This document shows positions 34,746-43,635 of a stretch of 64,000 bases of DNA, piece after piece. Source of the stretch: Gammaproteobacteria bacterium. Its GTDB lineage: Bacteria; Pseudomonadota; Gammaproteobacteria; UBA6429; Thiohalophilaceae. Made by a program: the position numbers and the translations under genes. The stretch is taken from the NCBI GenBank assembly GCA_016194635.1, contig JACQBC010000037.1:1-64000 (forward strand), given 5' to 3'. Every line of letters starts with the position of its first letter. The stretch's first letter is position 1. The notes under the pieces are model-generated. The model worked only from the letters and a program-made list of their open reading frames with translations, was not told the DNA's origin and did no database searches.

Positions 34746-35292
34746 TACCAACTATAATCCTCAGTTTTCCCTCTCCCACGCGAGAGGGTTGGGAACATGA
34801 ATTTATTCCCCGCATCTTCTAATTTTTTACCCTCGGGGGATACGCATCCTTTTAAGAGGGCAGGGGTTAAACCCGGCAGTGCCGGTGTTATACCCCGTAA
34901 AGTAGTGAGGTTAGTTCGACATACACGCTGCCGTTCTACCGCGGCGGGGGTTAGCGCTGGCCACGCCTAGTCGTACCTGCTTGTACACCAAGTTCATGTT
35001 ACAACCGGATGATTGTATATGATCACAAATATCCAAATGTCTATGCACCCTCTTGGAACATTTATTTCTACACTTAAGTTTCTATACTTTAGGAATAATT
35101 ACCTTTGAATCACCGCGCGTGGCTATTATTCTGCCGAAATCTTCATATAATAGGTAGAGTTAGTGTTGACGGCCCCCCACGTCACGCGTACTGAAGAGAA
35201 TCTGTGCCCGTGTTATTTGCTCAGCCGCGGATGTTAGATGACGGTGATCCGCCATCGTGGGTAATGCCAGTAATAACAACCAGAGGCGAGCC
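34746..35292. other. Divergent promoter region, cyclase/Crp
   Basis: 547 bases without a gene. It contains a hairpin CCCTCTC/GAGAGGG (34769-34775 with 34782-34788), a type of small inverted repeat common in proteobacterial intergenic DNA, and an AT-rich stretch at 35030-35100. I see no clear operator for Crp itself. Confidence 0.4.
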
Positions 35293-35937
35293 ATGATCCA
35301 CCACGTACATTTGTTTCGCAATTTAGCGGCGGAAGAAACCAGCCTGCTGACCGAGCACAGCACCACCCGCACCTATCCTGCCAATACCGTGCTGATCACC
35401 GAAGGTGATCAAACCGATTCCTTGTATGTAATCATAGAGGGGGAGGTCAAAGTATTTGTTAGCGACGACCAAGGCAAGGAGGCCATTCTCAATATCATGG
35501 GAGAGGGAGAATATTTCGGTGAGTTGGCCCTGCTTGACGATTCACCGCGTTCGGCCTCGGTGATGACCCTGATCCCCACCAAGGTGTTGATTATCACCAA
35601 GGCGGATTTCAAACGCTGTTTATCCAGCAACCCGGATTTGGCCTACAACATTATCAAATCCCTCACCCAGCAAGTGCGTTGTTTAACCGATAACGTTAAG
35701 AACCTGGCGTTGATGGACGTGTACGGCCGTGTCGCGCATACCTTGTTGGATCTGGCCAAGGATAAGGACGGTAAAAAAGTCATTGAACAACGTCTCACCC
35801 ATCAAGACATCGCTAGCATGGTCGGTTCCTCGCGCGAGATGGTCAGCCGCATCCTCAAGGATCTAAGCACCGGCGGCTATATCACAGTGAATAAGAACAA
35901 AATTATTATCAACGAAAAACTGCCGGCGGGCTGGTGA
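35293..35937 (+). CDS. Crp/Fnr-family transcriptional regulator
   Basis: ATG 35293 follows AGAGGCGAG. The 214-aa protein has a cyclic-nucleotide-binding domain (about 5-120) with the phosphate-binding cassette GEYFGELALLDDSPRSAS. It retains the Glu and the Arg-Ser that contact cAMP in CRP. A dimerisation helix and a winged HTH (about 165-205; LTHQDIASMVGSSREMVSRI) follow. No Fnr-type N-terminal cysteines are present, so it is not an oxygen-sensing Fe-S protein. Cyclic-nucleotide binding is plausible given the intact cassette and the cyclase gene next door. The stop codon lies inside the left arm of a long palindrome, which may terminate transcription against the convergent GGDEF gene. Confidence 0.93.
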   Translation: MIHHVHLFRNLAAEETSLLTEHSTTRTYPANTVLITEGDQTDSLYVIIEGEVKVFVSDDQGKEAILNIMGEGEYFGELALLDDSPRSASVMTLIPTKVLIITKADFKRCLSSNPDLAYNIIKSLTQQVRCLTDNVKNLALMDVYGRVAHTLLDLAKDKDGKKVIEQRLTHQDIASMVGSSREMVSRILKDLSTGGYITVNKNKIIINEKLPAGW

Positions 35938-36046
35938 TGGTCGGCTTCCTTGCCGCGGGTGACTCGCCATAAATACGTCCCCGTAGGCTTGCGGACGACC
36001 TCCCTGTCGCCCACGGTCACCCGCGGCAAGGAAGCCGATCATCACC
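35933..36046. repeat. Long palindromic element (31-bp arms)
   Basis: The arms 35933-35963 and 36016-36046 are inverted copies with one mismatch in 31 bp, around a 52-nt loop. The loop has CATAAATACGTCCCCGTAG (35968-35986), nearly identical to the loop core of the element at 8545-8637, and a second related CCTCCCTGT copy nearer the right arm. The left arm covers the last codon and stop of the Crp-family gene. It probably belongs to a REP/MITE-like family and may act as a bidirectional terminator. Confidence 0.8.
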
Positions 36047-36073
36047 CGTCCTATCCACTATCCTGTGAAAAAC

Positions 36074-36979
36074 TTACCCCACCGCAGCATAAGACGCATC
36101 ATTCACCAATAATGGCCGGTCGGGCGAGGTATCACTGAAAAAGCGCAAAAACTTTTTCTTGCGGCTGTTTTTCGCTACATACAGGCGTTGATGGGTTTGT
36201 GCCAAGATATAGTCCAGCGACAGGGGTTGTGAGACGGTGAACTGTACCTTGCCGACGCTCAATGACAACTGATATTCCCGTCCGGGACAGGCGTTACGCC
36301 GTTGGATCTCACTGTGCAAATGGTGTAAACGCGTCTCCAGCGAATCACTCGGCCGGTGTCGTATCACCACCATAAATTCATCCCCGCCGATCCGCGCCTT
36401 GATATCGGTTAGATGAAATACCTGGCGCAATACGCTCGCCGTCTCGCGGAGGATCCGATCGCCGTGGGCATGCCCCCCGGTATCGTTGACGTGGTTGAGA
36501 CCGTTAATGGCGAGATAGATTACATTCAAGCTAGGCCGTGGGTGTTCGGGTAACGTGTTTAATAACTGTAAGGCGCGGTGTAAGCCCCGCCGGTTGTAGA
36601 GACCGGTGAGGTCGTCACGGTACACCTGCTGTTCCAGTTCACGGGTATGTTTTACCTGTGCGGTAATGTCTTGTATCAATAACAGATAGGCGTCGGCGCC
36701 TTGCCAGAGCAAGGATTGCGCGTGTAAGTGGATAAATAAATCCTGCCCCAGAATATCCTTGAGACTGATCCGTGCTGGTTCGGTATCAAACACCTGGAGT
36801 ACCGCAGGCAAACATGCATCGTTATTGATTAACCGGCATAACAGGCGGCGGGCGGCCGGATTGGTGAAGAGAATTTTCTGCTGCAGATTTACCACCACGA
36901 TAGCGTCGGGCTGCAGATGTACTATCGCGGCGACATCGAAAAAACTAGGACCCTGTGGTATTGGCTGTGGTGCGTGCAT
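36074..36979 (-). CDS. PAS-GGDEF protein, probably catalytically impaired
   Basis: The 301-aa cytoplasmic protein has a PAS domain (about 15-125) and a GGDEF domain (about 135-290) with intact RIGGDEF (near residue 192) and GH-x-HGD. However, the metal-binding motif that normally reads DIDxFKxIND is AINGLNHVND here, so the first Asp (a Mg2+ ligand in PleD-type cyclases) is Ala and the Lys is Asn. The second-messenger output may therefore be lost, with GTP or c-di-GMP binding retained. There is no RxxD inhibitory site. It is convergent with the Crp-family gene across a long palindrome. A role in the local cyclic-nucleotide signalling island is likely but unproven. Confidence 0.88.
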   Translation of the reverse strand: MHAPQPIPQGPSFFDVAAIVHLQPDAIVVVNLQQKILFTNPAARRLLCRLINNDACLPAVLQVFDTEPARISLKDILGQDLFIHLHAQSLLWQGADAYLLLIQDITAQVKHTRELEQQVYRDDLTGLYNRRGLHRALQLLNTLPEHPRPSLNVIYLAINGLNHVNDTGGHAHGDRILRETASVLRQVFHLTDIKARIGGDEFMVVIRHRPSDSLETRLHHLHSEIQRRNACPGREYQLSLSVGKVQFTVSQPLSLDYILAQTHQRLYVAKNSRKKKFLRFFSDTSPDRPLLVNDASYAAVG

Positions 36980-37173
36980 TGCTTATCCCCCACGAACAGT
37001 GTGAAAACACCTAACCCCTGTCAGGTGCTGGCTATAGTTCAACAGAGGGGGAAGAACGGCACAGTGAAAAATTCACCGTGGCGAGGACAACAAATCCCCA
37101 CCTGGGGTCAGCCAGATGGGGTTTGCAACATACCAAGTGGTTATGGGGGGTAAGACGAGTTCGCCACTTAATG

Positions 37174-37188
37174 TATATACCGTATATA
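37174..37188. promoter_or_regulatory. Hyphenated palindrome TATATAC-C-GTATATA
   Basis: A perfect 7+1+7 inverted repeat about 195 bases upstream of the GGDEF start. It could be an operator or an AT-rich promoter element; nothing in the window identifies a binder. Confidence 0.3.
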
Positions 37189-37401
37189 AATAGCAGAACC
37201 TGGCCCAAGTTTATATCAGGTTGTTTTTGGTAGGATATACAGAGAATTACCTATTCACTATGTAGGGCTTGGATTCGGACAAGCCCAGGCCGGGGTTTGC
37301 GCCGGAAAATTCAGATACAGCGGCACGGCGACTAGCATCTAGCCGTATACCGCGGGGACCTCGGGAACAGCACTATACGGCGGCGGGAGGGGTTAGGGAA
37401 T

Positions 37402-37447
37402 TATCGCTGTATCCATGAAACAGCCAAATTGCACGGATACAGCGATA
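37402..37447. terminator. Perfect 13-bp inverted repeat after the small secreted gene
   Basis: TATCGCTGTATCC (37402-37414) and GGATACAGCGATA (37435-37447) flank a 20-nt loop five bases beyond the stop of the minus-strand gene at 37453. There is no T-run, so it is either an mRNA 3'-end stabiliser or a repeat element. Confidence 0.5.
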
Positions 37448-37452
37448 GTTAG

Positions 37453-37713
37453 TTACTCGTTACCGTTGAGATAACCGGGTGGGGCGTTAGCAACTTTGTT
37501 CGCACCGTCCGAATAATTAGCAACCTCGCTGCTGGACGAACCGGCGCTCATGTCATTGGTTTTGGTTGGGGGGGTGTAGATATAACCGGAATTTTCCGCG
37601 CGAATGCACAGGATCATCTGGTCCGCGTTTAGGGTTGACGGACATTCCGCGTAGACCTGACTGGTGATTACCAGCAGCGCTAGATATAACATCGATTGCA
37701 GAATAACTTTCAT
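37453..37713 (-). CDS. Small secreted protein (86 aa)
   Basis: ATG 37713 has GGAGGTGA five bases upstream. A Sec signal (SMLYLALLVITSQVYA, cleavage near residue 22) is followed by about 64 residues with Cys24 and Cys36 (ECPSTL, ILCIRAENSGY). A Ser/Asn/Gly-rich tail (SAGSSSSEVANYSDGANKVA) ends the protein. The mature part is probably disulfide-bonded and otherwise disordered. A diverged copy of its ribosome-binding site and first codons lies just upstream at 37929-37900. No family recognised. Confidence 0.7.
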   Translation of the reverse strand: MKVILQSMLYLALLVITSQVYAECPSTLNADQMILCIRAENSGYIYTPPTKTNDMSAGSSSSEVANYSDGANKVANAPPGYLNGNE

Positions 37714-37803
37714 ATCACCTCCAGTTGGGTTACTTAACGATTAGTTAAAACAATTGACCTGTAGGATGCGTTAGTGCATAGCAAAACAGGGGGCGCAGTG
37801 GCC

Positions 37804-37920
37804 TTACAGTGACAAATTCACCTTTAGGATCGATAACAAATTCCTAACCGGGTCGCGATCCTGTCCGGTGGTGAAGATTGCCGTATCGCGATCTAACGTA
37901 GATTGCAGTTTAATGTTCAA
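37804..37920 (-). pseudogene. Diverged partial copy of the small secreted gene
   Basis: AAGGAGGTGAC TTGAAC ATT... (from 37929 leftward) mirrors the start of the gene at 37713. The Shine-Dalgarno GGAGGTGA is identical, the first codons match (LNIKLQS against MKVILQS, sharing CTGCAATC), but TTG replaces ATG. The 38-codon frame then runs to a stop at 37804 without a signal peptide. Residual base similarity continues for perhaps 70 bp. I read it as a decayed tandem duplicate. A real 38-aa peptide from the TTG cannot be excluded. Confidence 0.4.
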
Positions 37921-38275
37921 GTCACCTCCTTGCGTTGTTGAAGATTTAATGGAAACACCGAAACCTGGTGCAGAGATATTCAAGCACAAAAATCCAACAA
38001 CAACAATAAGACAAAAAGTAATGGCAGGTTTGAAACTTGCAGTAGTAAAATTCTGTTGTAAAAAAATAAGAAAAATAGTTCAGTCCTGGTTGAAGAGTAA
38101 TTCTTTAATGCGGCAAGAGATATTTTTCGACTTCAATGAGGTTGATTTGTTAACAACTGTTACGCAATCGGGATCGATCCGTAACAAATGGGGTATTGCA
38201 TCTTATTTGTAGGTGCTTGGACAGATCGGTTGCAGGAAATGTTACACGTTACACGGACGATAGTAGAATAATACC

Positions 38276-40579
38276 CTAGCCCACTAATGAGAAATAAAAG
38301 GTGCTGCCCTTGCCAGGAGTAGACTCTAACCAAATCCTGCCGCCATGATTGTCAATGATCTTTTTACATAAGGCCAAACCCATGCCGGTGCCTGGGTATT
38401 GTTCGCGGCTATGCAGGCGCTGAAAGATTAAAAATATTTTATCGAAGTATTGCGGTTCAATGCCGATCCCATTGTCGGACACCGCGATCCGCCAGTTAGC
38501 GTCTTGTTGACTCGAGGCGATATGGACCCGCGGCGGGTGCTCGCCCTGGAACTTAACCGCATTGGCAATCAGATGTTGAAATAGTTGTAGCAGCTGCGCG
38601 TTATCTCCTGTGATCGTTGGGAGCTGGTCATAACTGATGGACGCGTTGGCGGCTTGAACACTGCCGTGCAAGTTTAGCAATGCCGCTTGTAGAACAGTAT
38701 TGAGATCGATAGTCTGGTGTGGATGGTTAACGCGGCTAAGGCGTGAATACAGCAATAAATCCTGGATCAAACACTGCATGCGCACTGCTCCATCCACCGC
38801 ATAGCGGATGAATTCATCGGCATTTTTATCGAGTTTACCTTGGTAAGGCTGGGCCAATAACTGGGTAAAACTGCTTACCATGCGCAGAGGTTCTTGTAGG
38901 TCATGCGAGGCGAGATAGGCGAATTGTTCCAGTTCGGCATTGGAGCGTTCTAGTTCCCCGGTCTTATGCGCCAACTGTTGTTCTGCTTGTTTGCGTAGGG
39001 TGATGTCGTCACCGACGCCAAGATAGCCACTGATCGCGCCGTCGACACCGCGCAAGGCACTGATCGACAGACGCACCGTGAAACGCGAACCGTTTTTATG
39101 TACATAGGTCCACTCATTGGCATCAAACGGTTGACTACGAGCTTTAACCACGAATACCTCGAAGCCAGGTTCGATCGTTGTAGCCAGTTCTTTGCTCAGC
39201 ACTTCGGCACGTGCCACGACCTCGTTCAGGTCATGGATGATCGCCGGTGTAACCTTACCAACAACCTCGTCGGCGGTGTAGCCCAATAAGCGTTCGGCGG
39301 TTTTATTAAAGGTTTGAATAATACCCTGCGTATCGGTGGAGATGATGGTGTAATCGGCGTTATTGAGTATGGCCTGTTGCCATTGCAGGCTGGCGTGTAA
39401 TCTGTCGGTGGCGGATTCGGTGATATTGCGGTATTGTGCCTCGTGGTGCTGTAACTCAAGCATGATTCGATTGGCCAAGGCCGCCGCTCGACGTTGCATC
39501 TTGGCCTGAGCGAGGATCACCGCCAAGATCAATAGGTCGATCACCGTGCCGCCCACGATGATCAACTCGGGTTCAAGGTTTTTAATCTGGACCTCGAATT
39601 GTGGAGTGCTGGACTAGTGTAACGTCCAGCTGTGATGGGCGGCGCTGAGTACTTCCTGGCGGGAGAAACGCGCGCTTCTGACCGCCGCGACGGTTTCAAG
39701 TTTTTCAGGATGGTTGTCATACAATAGCGTCGCCACCGAGGGCGCCTCACCGTCAAAGATCTCCAGATCAATCAACGTGGCCTTCGGGTCGTGCCGCAGA
39801 ATACTTTGTATCATGTCCTGGGCGCGAAACGGGCCGTATACATAGCCGAGTAAATATTCGCGCCGCTCGCTGAGGGAATGTGGCGCTTGCTGGTACACCG
39901 GCAGGTAGATCAAAAACCCAGGTTGCAGATCGCTAGCATTTTCTTGGACCAAGGTTACAGGGCCGGAGAGTGACGCCTCACCGCTATCGCGCGCGTCTTC
40001 CATCGCCGCGCGGCGGGTGGTTTCGGTAAACATGTCAAAGCCAAATGCGCGTTGGTTGCGGCTATTAAACGGTTCTAAGTAAATGATACTGGTGTAGTAG
40101 GGACGATCACCCGGTGGATTAATCTCATAGTCGGAGAAACCTTCCGCGCGTAGCGCGGCGACATGGCGAGCTTTTTGATCGTGGTGAATGAGTGTTGCAT
40201 AACCATAACCGAGCATGCCGGGGTAATCGGTGCTTAACTGCAAACCTTGCACATAACGTTGCCATTGGCCGCGCGTCACGTGGTTATTCGCTGCAAATAA
40301 ACCCACGCCGCCACGCAACACCTAGGTATATTCCTGCAGATTTTGCTGGATCGCCGCTTTAATTTGGCTACTGATAACCGCGAATTGTTGTGTAGCGACC
40401 GTGTCGCGGTGTTGTAACGATGACGCCCCGCCCAGCGCGGTGAGAGCCGCTATCAGAAAGAAAATAACCCACGCTGTGGCAGGGTGTTGGACCAGTTTCC
40501 GCCACTGGTTAAACAAGCGAGCCAACACCGTGTGTTCAAGCGTGGACGGATTATGCTGGATCGGGGGTAAAGGCCACAT
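38276..40579 (-). pseudogene. CHASE-PAS histidine kinase interrupted by two in-frame TAG codons
   Basis: One frame of 768 codons runs from ATG 40579 to 38276 with stops only at codons 86 (TAG, 40322-40324) and 322 (TAG, 39614-39616). Read through, it gives a basic N-terminus and helix (TAWVIFFLIAALTALGG), a CHASE domain (QNLQEYT-stop-VLRGGVGLFAANNHV, then DYPGMLGYGYATL), a second helix (IIVGGTVIDLLILAVILA), a PAS domain, HisKA (ASHDLQEPLRM) and HATPase (DNGIGIEP, GTGMGLALCKKI). The first TAG fits a CAG->TAG change. All other reading is intact, with no frameshift. It is either a young pseudogene or read through by a suppressor. It is divergent from a binding protein-kinase-regulator triad and related to that kinase. 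Confidence 0.85.
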
Positions 40580-40652
40580 GCCAGGTGAATGGGTTAATTG
40601 CGCAAGGCCGTTGCTTTTGTTGGTAGATCATCGCGTTTATTAACCACAGGTG

Positions 40653-40673
40653 AAACAGGGACACATCCTGTTT
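40653..40673. other. AAACAGG/CCTGTTT hairpin
   Basis: AAACAGG (40653-40659) pairs with CCTGTTT (40667-40673) over a 7-nt loop, between the broken kinase and the binding-protein gene. The sequence resembles the hairpin at 132-153 (ACAGGG-ACA-CCTGT), perhaps the same small repeat type. Confidence 0.35.
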
Positions 40674-40792
40674 ATAACGGCCCGCAGGTCTCATCCTTGA
40701 GAGAAAATGACAGGGTTTCCAAGTTTATTCTCAAGCTTTTATCGGCCGTGGCGTTATATTTAGCTGGGTCGCTAAAGACCAGAGGGATTCCC

Positions 40793-41791
40793 ATGCCTAG
40801 GCGGAAATATATTCGGTGTGTGCTCGTATTGGTTTACCTTGGCCATTCACTGGGGTTGGCGGCGCCGAATCCCACGGCGGCATTGCTGACCATCGCGGTA
40901 GCAAAAACACCGCTCTCCGCACCTTGGTATGTGGCTGAAAGGCTCGGGTTGTTTAAAAAATACCAACTCACAACGCAGATCGTGGACTATCCCAGTGGCA
41001 AGCGTGCATTACAAGCCGTGCTAGATAGTCAGGCCGAGGTGGCGACGGTGGCGGATTTTCCGATCATGCTGCAGAGTTTTAACCACACTAATATGCGCGT
41101 ATTGGCCACGTTTACCACCTCACGTACCGAACTCAAAGTAGTGACGCGACAGGCCACGGGGATGCACACCCCCGCGGATTTGGTCGGCAAGCGGGTCGGG
41201 GTTATTGTCGGCACCAGCAGTCAATTTTTTCTTGAGCGGGTATTGCTATACCACGGTATCCGGCCACAGCAAGTGGGTTTGATCCACGCCGAGCCTACCG
41301 AATTACCCCAATTACTGGCCGAGGGTAAAATCGATGCGGTGGCGGCGTGGGAACCGGTGATTTATCATTGCCGCGAGTTACTCAAAGACGGCTTGGTGGA
41401 GATCCCCAGCGAACACCATTACCGTGAGAGTTTTAATTTGGTGGCGCCGAGTGAATTTATCGAACATAACCCCGCAACCCTCACGTTATTATTACGCATC
41501 CTGGCGGAAGCCGTTGAGTATACCCACAACCATCCGCAACAGGCGCAGGCCATTCTCAAACAACGGCTGGGATTGGATGACGAGTTCATCCGCTGGTCGT
41601 GGTCCAATTACGAATACAAATTACAACTCGACCAAGAGCTGATTCAAACTTTGGAAAACGAGGCGCGTTGGGCGCTGCAGCGCGGCTTGGTGAACGCTAC
41701 GCAGATACCCAATTACCTGCGTTTTATCGATAACCGCTGGATCAAGCAACTCGCCCCGACGGCGGACCTGTTGGTTAATCCAATAAAATAA
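40793..41791 (+). CDS. NMT1/SsuA-type periplasmic binding protein, orphan
   Basis: ATG 40793 (AGAGGG six bases upstream) yields 332 aa with a Sec signal (CVLVLVYLGHSLGLAA, cleavage near residue 24). The fold is that of NMT1/THI5 or sulfonate-type binding proteins: TIAVAKTPLSAPWYVAERLG opening, GLFKKYQL, VADFPIMLQS, LVGKRVGVIVGTSSQFFLER and AVAAWEPVI motifs. No transporter genes are adjacent. The sensor kinase starts six bases after its stop and a response regulator follows, so it is most likely the ligand-binding sensor subunit of that two-component system. The long upstream frame from 40598 has no ribosome-binding site and is not used. Ligand unknown; sulfonates, nitrate-like anions or pyrimidines are family ligands. 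Confidence 0.9.
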   Translation: MPRRKYIRCVLVLVYLGHSLGLAAPNPTAALLTIAVAKTPLSAPWYVAERLGLFKKYQLTTQIVDYPSGKRALQAVLDSQAEVATVADFPIMLQSFNHTNMRVLATFTTSRTELKVVTRQATGMHTPADLVGKRVGVIVGTSSQFFLERVLLYHGIRPQQVGLIHAEPTELPQLLAEGKIDAVAAWEPVIYHCRELLKDGLVEIPSEHHYRESFNLVAPSEFIEHNPATLTLLLRILAEAVEYTHNHPQQAQAILKQRLGLDDEFIRWSWSNYEYKLQLDQELIQTLENEARWALQRGLVNATQIPNYLRFIDNRWIKQLAPTADLLVNPIK

Positions 41792-41797
41792 ACCACG

Positions 41798-43588
41798 ATG
41801 TTGATCCGACATCAGTTATTCGTCAAAATCGTCGCGACCGCTATCGTCACGCTGTTGTCGGTTTATGTTGCGATCAGTACCTTGCTGGCGCAACAACGCT
41901 CGGTCGATAATGAAACGCTGTTGGTAAATGCGCTGCGCACGGTCGCGCAATTGTCCAGTCTGGCGCATGAGTTCGCGCTTCATCCGGCTGAGCGGATCAC
42001 CGAACAATGGCGCCTGCAACAACAGCAGTTAAGCCGGCTGCTCAAACGCTTACAACAATCGCTGCCCGAAGAACACCTGGCGATTGTGAATTTGGCCCAA
42101 CGCGTCGAACACGTCGATAGCATTTTCTCGCGCTGGCAGGCCAGCGCGCAATACGCGTTCAATAAAAGCGAGAACCAAACCCTCATGCTTTTGCTACAAG
42201 ATGATTTGGTGGTGGAAAGCCAGGCGATGATCCAACTTTCTTTCGATATCCATAAAAACAGTATCGACATCATTCGACACCACAGCAATACCTCGACGTT
42301 TCAAATGTTGGGGATGTTGGCGACCTTGGTACTGATTATTATCGTGCTGAGTGTTTCCTCGTGGCATAGCATGATCGTACCGTTGGGGTTGATTCTGGCG
42401 GGTACAAAACAATTGCAGATAGGTAACCTGGCGCATCTGATTCCGGTTCATAGCGAAGATGAGCTGGGCGAGATCAGTCACGCGCTCAATGCGATGAGCA
42501 AACAATTGCATTATAACCAGCACCTACTCGAATCCATCGTCGACAACACCTCGGCCATTATTTATGTCAAGGATAAAAACGGCGGGTATATCACCATCAA
42601 CCACGCCTACGAGGCGCTGTTGAATACCAACCGGAAGACCATCGCAGGCAAGACCGACCACGATTTATTCACCAAGCAAATCGCGGATGTCTTGCGCGCG
42701 AACGACCTGCAAGCCATGCAGACCGGCAAGGCCATCGCCATTGAAGAAACCGCGCAACACGCCGACGGGGTTTTACACCACTATATTTCGATTAAATTTC
42801 CCATCTATGATGTCAAGTCGCGGTTGTTAGGCAGCGCGGGTATTTCCACCGATATCAGCGAACGTATTCACATCGAACAGCAGCTGGCCAGCAAGACCGC
42901 CGAGCTGTTGCAATCCAACGAGGCGCTGCAGCGTTTCGCCTACGTGGCGTCCCACGATCTGCAAGAGCCGTTGCGCGCGATCTACGGCTTCGCGGAATTA
43001 TTGCAGCGCAAATACCACGACAAACTCGACGCACAAGCCATGCACTATATCGATTACATTACCAGCGGTGCGACGCGGCTGCAGGCCATGATCCAGGCGT
43101 TATTGCATTATTCGCGTCTGGAAACCCAACATATCGAATCGGTGGCGGTGGATTTAAATCAAGCCTACGGCTGGGCGGTTGACAATTTACAACGCCAAAT
43201 CCGCGACACCCATGCTTGCATCGGTTGTGTGCAGTTACCGGTGGTGAAGGCCAGTTTGCAGGAAATGGGGCAGTTGTTTCAGAATCTCATAGGCAATGCG
43301 ATAAAATATGCAAAACCCAATTTAGCACCTAAAATTGACATTAGCAGCGAATACCACCAAGGCGATTGGCATATCAAGGTTAGCGACAATGGCGAGGGCA
43401 TCGCCGAGGAATATTGGGATCAAATATTTGAGATATTCAAGCGTTTGCACGGGCACAGCCACTCTGAAGGTAACGGAATCGGCCTGGCGATTTGTAAAAA
43501 GATTGTTGAAAAACACGGCGGTAAACTTTGGCTGAGTTCCATTCCCGGAGAAGGCAGCACCTTTCATGTTTTACTCCATGCGGCGTAA
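41798..43588 (+). CDS. Sensor histidine kinase (TM, HAMP, PAS, HisKA, HATPase)
   Basis: The 596-aa protein has an N-terminal helix (IVATAIVTLLSVYVAISTLLA), a helical periplasmic sensor (about 30-165), a second helix (MLGMLATLVLIIIVLSV), HAMP (195-245), PAS/PAC (250-365; GYITINHAYEALL) and HisKA with phospho-accepting His near 387 (VASHDLQEPLRAIYGF). The HATPase follows (NLIGNAIKYAKP, DNGEGIAEEYW, GNGIGLAICKKI). The DLQEPLR H-box is the Cph1/phytochrome-like class, which usually signals to single-domain response regulators. Exactly such a regulator follows 47 bp downstream. The upstream binding protein, in the same unit, probably delivers the signal to the periplasmic domain. Confidence 0.92.
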   Translation: MLIRHQLFVKIVATAIVTLLSVYVAISTLLAQQRSVDNETLLVNALRTVAQLSSLAHEFALHPAERITEQWRLQQQQLSRLLKRLQQSLPEEHLAIVNLAQRVEHVDSIFSRWQASAQYAFNKSENQTLMLLLQDDLVVESQAMIQLSFDIHKNSIDIIRHHSNTSTFQMLGMLATLVLIIIVLSVSSWHSMIVPLGLILAGTKQLQIGNLAHLIPVHSEDELGEISHALNAMSKQLHYNQHLLESIVDNTSAIIYVKDKNGGYITINHAYEALLNTNRKTIAGKTDHDLFTKQIADVLRANDLQAMQTGKAIAIEETAQHADGVLHHYISIKFPIYDVKSRLLGSAGISTDISERIHIEQQLASKTAELLQSNEALQRFAYVASHDLQEPLRAIYGFAELLQRKYHDKLDAQAMHYIDYITSGATRLQAMIQALLHYSRLETQHIESVAVDLNQAYGWAVDNLQRQIRDTHACIGCVQLPVVKASLQEMGQLFQNLIGNAIKYAKPNLAPKIDISSEYHQGDWHIKVSDNGEGIAEEYWDQIFEIFKRLHGHSHSEGNGIGLAICKKIVEKHGGKLWLSSIPGEGSTFHVLLHAA

Positions 43589-43635
43589 TCTCTCTATTTC
43601 GGAAGGTTTATTTAACTTATTTAAAGGAACCAACA

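Larger units (their letters stand above)
36980..37452. other. Intergenic region with several inverted repeats
   Basis: 473 bases without a gene. It holds an imperfect hairpin at 37093-37124 (13-bp arms, two mismatches, 6-nt loop) in the likely leader of the GGDEF gene. It also holds the hyphenated palindrome TATATAC-C-GTATATA at 37174-37188 and a perfect 13-bp inverted repeat at 37402-37447. Confidence 0.5.

Noticed and set aside
37868-38212. 114-codon plus-strand frame
   Set aside because: It runs antisense to the strong ribosome-binding site and decayed secreted-gene copy on the other strand. It has no signal or motif and no ribosome-binding site.
38276-40579. General recoding of TAG as an amino acid
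   Set aside because: Other well-supported genes here end in TAG (for example 10843-10845 and 14832-14834), so only a local explanation is kept for the double amber kinase.
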